64,000 bases of DNA from an uncultured Victivallales bacterium (GTDB lineage Bacteria; Verrucomicrobiota; Lentisphaeria; Victivallales; UBA1829): contig CALXSJ010000014.1 of NCBI GenBank assembly GCA_944391115.1, positions 33,760-97,759 of the forward strand. The letters are read 5' to 3'. Made by a program: the position numbers and the translations under genes. This document shows, in pieces, positions 61,600-64,000 of the stretch (within the stretch, counting starts at the first letter, position 1; each line of letters begins with the position of its first letter). The notes below the pieces were generated by a model. That model was not told the DNA's origin. It worked only from the letters and a program-made list of their open reading frames with translations, and ran no database searches.

Positions 61600-61720
61600 A
61601 CCGCGATGCAAGCATACGCGGTATCGGGAATTTCGCCTCCGGCGACCAGCTTACGCAGCTGGACCGCGGCAGGCCTGAGAGGAGAGCACGAAGCATTTCC
61701 GCGATGCAGCGCATCGCGGT
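61600..61720. repeat. Multi-hairpin intergenic element (REP/MITE-like candidate)
   Basis: Inside the 233-base gap 61533-61765 lie several close stem-loops: ACCGCG...CGCGGT at the left end, CGCC-tcc-GGCG, CCAGCT-5-AGCTGG, and a perfect CCGCGATGC-agc-GCATCGCGG (61699-61707/61711-61719). The CCGCGATGC sequence occurs at both ends (61601 and 61699). A further hairpin CCTGATT/AATCAGG follows at 61725-61744, and GCGGAAT/ATTCCGC lies at 61561-61580. It looks like a mobile or dispersed palindromic unit, not a simple terminator. Confidence 0.5.
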
Positions 61721-61765
61721 ATGACCTGATTTTTTTCAATCAGGCAAGGCGGAAACAAACACGGT

Positions 61766-62221
61766 TCACCGGCTCGATTTGAAATCGCCGCTGAATCCTT
61801 CCGTGGATTTTGCGGCCGTCTTCGCATTGGCCGCCTTGATCGCGTCCTGTTCCTTCTTGATGCGGGCGGCCTCCTCCGCGAGATATTTCTTCATGCGTGC
61901 CTGACGGGCGGCTTCCTGCTTCTTTTTCTCGGCTGCCTCCTGTTTCGCCTTCTTGTCCCGGATCGCCTTCAGCTTTGCGGCTTCCCGGCGCTTCGCGGGA
62001 ATTTCCTTTTCGTATTTGGCGATTTTTTCCCGGTATTCATCGGGAAATTCCTTGACGGGGATCACAGCCTTTCCATTCTCATGGAAAATCAGAATCCCGT
62101 TCGGGGCCGCGCCCATGATGGCGAAATTCTTGAACACCCGTCCGGATTTGATCTTGAGATCATCCGACTGCAGCGTGAATGCAAAAAGACCGGCGGCCAG
62201 AAAAAGCAGTATTTTTTTCAT
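61766..62221 (-). CDS. Small secreted protein with charged coiled coil
   Basis: 151 residues. A signal peptide (KKILLFLAAGLFAFTLQS) is followed by a short beta-like domain (LKIKSGRVFKNFAIMGAAPNGILIFHENGKAVIPVKEFPDEY), then about 80 residues of highly charged Lys/Glu/Ala coiled coil. The N-terminal domain reads like the SHD1-like or small SH3-like domains seen in planctomycete and lentisphaeral exported proteins, but the match is not certain. GGAG lies 7 bases before the ATG. It has its own promoter (62253-62281). Confidence 0.75.
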   Translation of the reverse strand: MKKILLFLAAGLFAFTLQSDDLKIKSGRVFKNFAIMGAAPNGILIFHENGKAVIPVKEFPDEYREKIAKYEKEIPAKRREAAKLKAIRDKKAKQEAAEKKKQEAARQARMKKYLAEEAARIKKEQDAIKAANAKTAAKSTEGFSGDFKSSR

Positions 62222-62252
62222 TTTTCTATCTCCATTGTTGATAATATGTTAT

Positions 62253-62281
62253 ATAGTAAACTTCAAAATTCCGTTTTTCAA
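62253..62281 (-). promoter_or_regulatory. Promoter of the small secreted coiled-coil protein
   Basis: On the minus strand -35 TTGAAA, a 17-base spacer and -10 TACTAT lie about 30 bases before the ATG at 62221. The 312-base gap 62222-62533 between divergent genes is A/T-tract rich; I see no gene in it. Confidence 0.5.
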
Positions 62282-62533
62282 GTTCCCGGGACAACATTTT
62301 CAAAAAAAGATCAGGGGCCGGCAATGCCTTCGGAAAAAGAACGCGCGGAAAACCTTTCATGGTCCGCTCCGGACTCCCGGAAACAGTTTTCCATATTCCC
62401 GTTTCCGGATGGATTGCCCGGAAACCGCCCGTCTTCGACGGAAAAATAAAAAAAAATAAAATTCCCGTCTTGCATGACATTCCATCACAGGGTATTTTAC
62501 CGGATTTTAACAAACGACGGGAACACCGGCTGT

Positions 62534-62974
62534 ATGAACAATGCATTTTACACTTATGGAAACAAAGAGCTGATTACGCAGAAAAGTTTCTCTGTCATTC
62601 CTGCGAAGGCGAAACCGATTCTTCAACCGCTTGTTTCCTCGCTGGTTGAAAACATGCTCGGCGTAAAAGAGCTCCGGACTCATCTCCACCATTTTGAAAA
62701 AATTTATAATCTTGAGGAAAACGTCTCTTTCAAAAGCAGGATCAAAGAACAGACGCCCTTGACGCCGGCGAAAATCCGGAAAATCCGGAAGATGCTGAAA
62801 ATGACACAGTTTCAGTTCGGAAACCTGCTCGGGATCTCAAAGACAACCGTCAGCTACTGGGAAAACGGCCATTTGCATCCCTGCAGGGAAAACCGGAAAA
62901 TCCTGCACACCCTTGCCTCATACGGCATTGTCGGACTGCGTAAAATCGAAGAAGGCTACAACACGCGTCCGTAA
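62534..62974 (+). CDS. XRE-type helix-turn-helix protein
   Basis: 146 residues. The C-terminal half holds a helix-turn-helix: TPAKIRKIRKMLKMTQFQFGNLLGISKTTVSYWENG, the pattern of XRE/Cro and of MqsA/HigA-type antitoxins. The N-terminal ~75 residues have no recognised domain and no CxxC zinc motif. I start at 62534 (MNNAFYTYG), with GGGAA about 10 bases upstream; an upstream Met at 62474 has no site. No toxin-like small gene is adjacent, so a plain regulator is as likely as an antitoxin. Confidence 0.75.
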   Translation: MNNAFYTYGNKELITQKSFSVIPAKAKPILQPLVSSLVENMLGVKELRTHLHHFEKIYNLEENVSFKSRIKEQTPLTPAKIRKIRKMLKMTQFQFGNLLGISKTTVSYWENGHLHPCRENRKILHTLASYGIVGLRKIEEGYNTRP

Positions 62975-63125
62975 ACCGTTCCGGACCTTGCCGTTTCAAC
63001 ACAAAAAAACGGTTTCAAACACATGACGGACCGGTGTGAACCGGATCCTGTCCCCGCCGTATGCCGGCGGGGAGTCTTCCGGGACATTCGTTTTTCCAGT
63101 CCTTTTTCCGGAGCGCCTCCCGGAC

Positions 63126-64000
63126 TCATTCCGGCAGCGGCGTCACATAGCAGTCATCAAGATCCGCGTAGTTCCCGTCCTTTCCGGACACCATGAAACG
63201 GACCATCACGCGTTCCGTCGGACGTCCCGCCTTTTTCACTTCGCATGTGAATGTTTTCCATTCGGGGGACAAGCGGAAGGCATGCGAGGAGGAATACTCT
63301 TTCAGCATTTTGTATCCGGGCATTTTCTTGTCCGCATGGCTGACGTACGGACTGCTCCAGAGAACGAGACTGCCTTTCCCGCGGGCCCGGAAGGACACCT
63401 TGAGCTTCCCGGGTGCGTCGGAAACGAAATACTGCCCGATATACCCGCCCTCCAGGCGGACATACCGGTTGCTTCCGCTGCCATCATGCAGCAGGTATTC
63501 CCCGACTGCCGTGTTGCCGTTCCATCCTTTCGGGACGAGCTGCTTCTCATCCCGGAACTTCCATTTCCGCCAGCGGTAGTGCCGGTTGATTTTCCCGTTT
63601 TCCACCCCGTCGTCGAAATTCGCGTTCGCCCAGCTGGAAACCTGACGGTTCTGGGAAATCCCGGAAGCGCGGGCCGGCACGAACTTGATGTTGATGAAGG
63701 AATCGACGGCATGATGCAGGCCATTGCAGGCGGAGCTGGACTCGACACGGTATTTCCCTCCGCTTTCGGCGATCTTCCGGCTGCGCGCGACATTCAGCTT
63801 CCAGGTCGCCCCGTCAAAGCATTTCATGCCGATTTCCGAGCAGGGAATCCGGATCTCCAGGGTCCAGCGGTCCTTGAACACGCGCACGGCATATTCCGCT
63901 CCGGTCTTGAATTTGGAATCCCGGGACGAGGGCGCGAGCTGAAGCGCGTCAATGATCTGCCCGTGATGGTTGATGGCAAGATGATAATACTTGCCGGCCA
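63126..64000 (-). CDS. Secreted-type carbohydrate-binding protein, C-terminal part
   Basis: The frame is open from the window edge (64000) to the stop at 63126, so the N-terminus is missing; a GTG at 63885 is internal, not a start. The first visible part (YYHLAINHHGQIIDAL ... WTLEIRIPCSEIG) is the end of a CBM9-like / sugar-binding DOMON-type domain. The following ~165 residues form a second beta-sandwich that ends VMVRFMVSGKDGNYADLDDCYVTPLPE, typical of CBM4/9-like modules. It is probably the tail of a large exported glycan-active enzyme of the kind common in this group. Confidence 0.7.
   Translation of the reverse strand, partial: AGKYYHLAINHHGQIIDALQLAPSSRDSKFKTGAEYAVRVFKDRWTLEIRIPCSEIGMKCFDGATWKLNVARSRKIAESGGKYRVESSSACNGLHHAVDSFINIKFVPARASGISQNRQVSSWANANFDDGVENGKINRHYRWRKWKFRDEKQLVPKGWNGNTAVGEYLLHDGSGSNRYVRLEGGYIGQYFVSDAPGKLKVSFRARGKGSLVLWSSPYVSHADKKMPGYKMLKEYSSSHAFRLSPEWKTFTCEVKKAGRPTERVMVRFMVSGKDGNYADLDDCYVTPLPE

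Noticed and set aside
58713..61724. Plus-strand open frame of 1003 codons
   Set aside because: It is antisense to both PilT-type genes, has no recognisable motif or ribosome site and ends in the palindromic element.
62534..62974. Toxin-antitoxin pair
   Set aside because: The helix-turn-helix protein resembles antitoxins, but no small toxin-like gene precedes or follows it.
63052..63072. GC-rich hairpin CCCCGCCG-tatgc-CGGCGGGG as terminator
   Set aside because: The stem is strong but no T-run follows on either strand close enough; it lies between convergent genes and may still act weakly.
1..64000. tRNA, rRNA and insertion sequences
   Set aside because: No T-loop GTTCRA-type cloverleaf, ribosomal RNA sequence, transposase or terminal inverted repeat pair was found by eye on either strand; a tRNAscan or ISfinder run would be decisive.

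Overview
The window reads as a chromosomal stretch of a Gram-negative, GC-rich bacterium of the Planctomycetota-Verrucomicrobiota-Chlamydiota group, most likely a Lentisphaerota (Victivallis-like) member. Reasons: two pseudopilin-like proteins (N-terminal [20 protein letters not shown] helix, C-terminal DGH motif) sit beside large secreted glycan-active proteins; Gfo/Idh/MocA oxidoreductases, GntR/IclR/AraC regulators and LamG, GH16 and beta-helix proteins are plentiful; a MoxR-DUF58-BatA-VWA-DUF4159 operon is present; and BamA shows an outer membrane. The taxon is inferred from gene content, not from a marker tree. No tRNA, rRNA, CRISPR array or insertion sequence was seen.

Layout. 1-4034: end of an FAD oxidoreductase, then a divergent IclR regulator and a three-gene galactonate (DeLey-Doudoroff type) route: PfkB sugar-acid kinase, DgoD-like dehydratase, DgoA-like aldolase. 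4083-7162: two translationally coupled Gfo/Idh/MocA oxidoreductases divergent from an AraC regulator. 7331-14370: glucose-6-phosphate isomerase, KamA-type radical SAM protein, a membrane Ser/Thr kinase with a C-terminal dCache sensor, Maf pyrophosphatase and a two-gene chromate transporter. 14607-19463: GntR regulator, pseudopilin and secreted GH16 enzyme, with a consensus promoter and a repeated operator-like motif. 19644-21123: zinc-ribbon protein and SDR reductase. 21427-28037: a four-gene minus-strand operon with a perfect consensus promoter, headed by an unusual fusion of a GntR DNA-binding domain to a complete GH38 alpha-mannosidase, followed by a secreted protein, a pseudopilin and a double beta-helix protein.

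28174-33291: an isolated phage-type terminase large subunit, an O-antigen ligase family protein, MarC and SrkA. 33309-46405: a tightly coupled seven-gene envelope-associated operon: unknown membrane protein, FHA-MoxR ATPase fusion, cyclase-fold/double DUF4159 protein, DUF58, BatA-like, VWA and a long low-complexity membrane protein. 46474-58422: a large minus-strand housekeeping run (prs, rplY, pth, rpsF, ssb, rpsR, rplI, dnaB, bamA, gyrA, folP). 58806-61532: two PilT-type ATPases. 61533-64000: a structured intergenic element, a small secreted coiled-coil protein, an XRE-type regulator and the C-terminal part of a carbohydrate-binding protein that runs off the window.

The most novel candidates are the GntR-GH38 fusion and its operon, the repeated regulator/pseudopilin/secreted glycan enzyme layout, the lone but intact terminase, the FHA-MoxR operon, the kinase-dCache fusion, and a GyrA carrying Leu at the position of E. 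coli Ser83.
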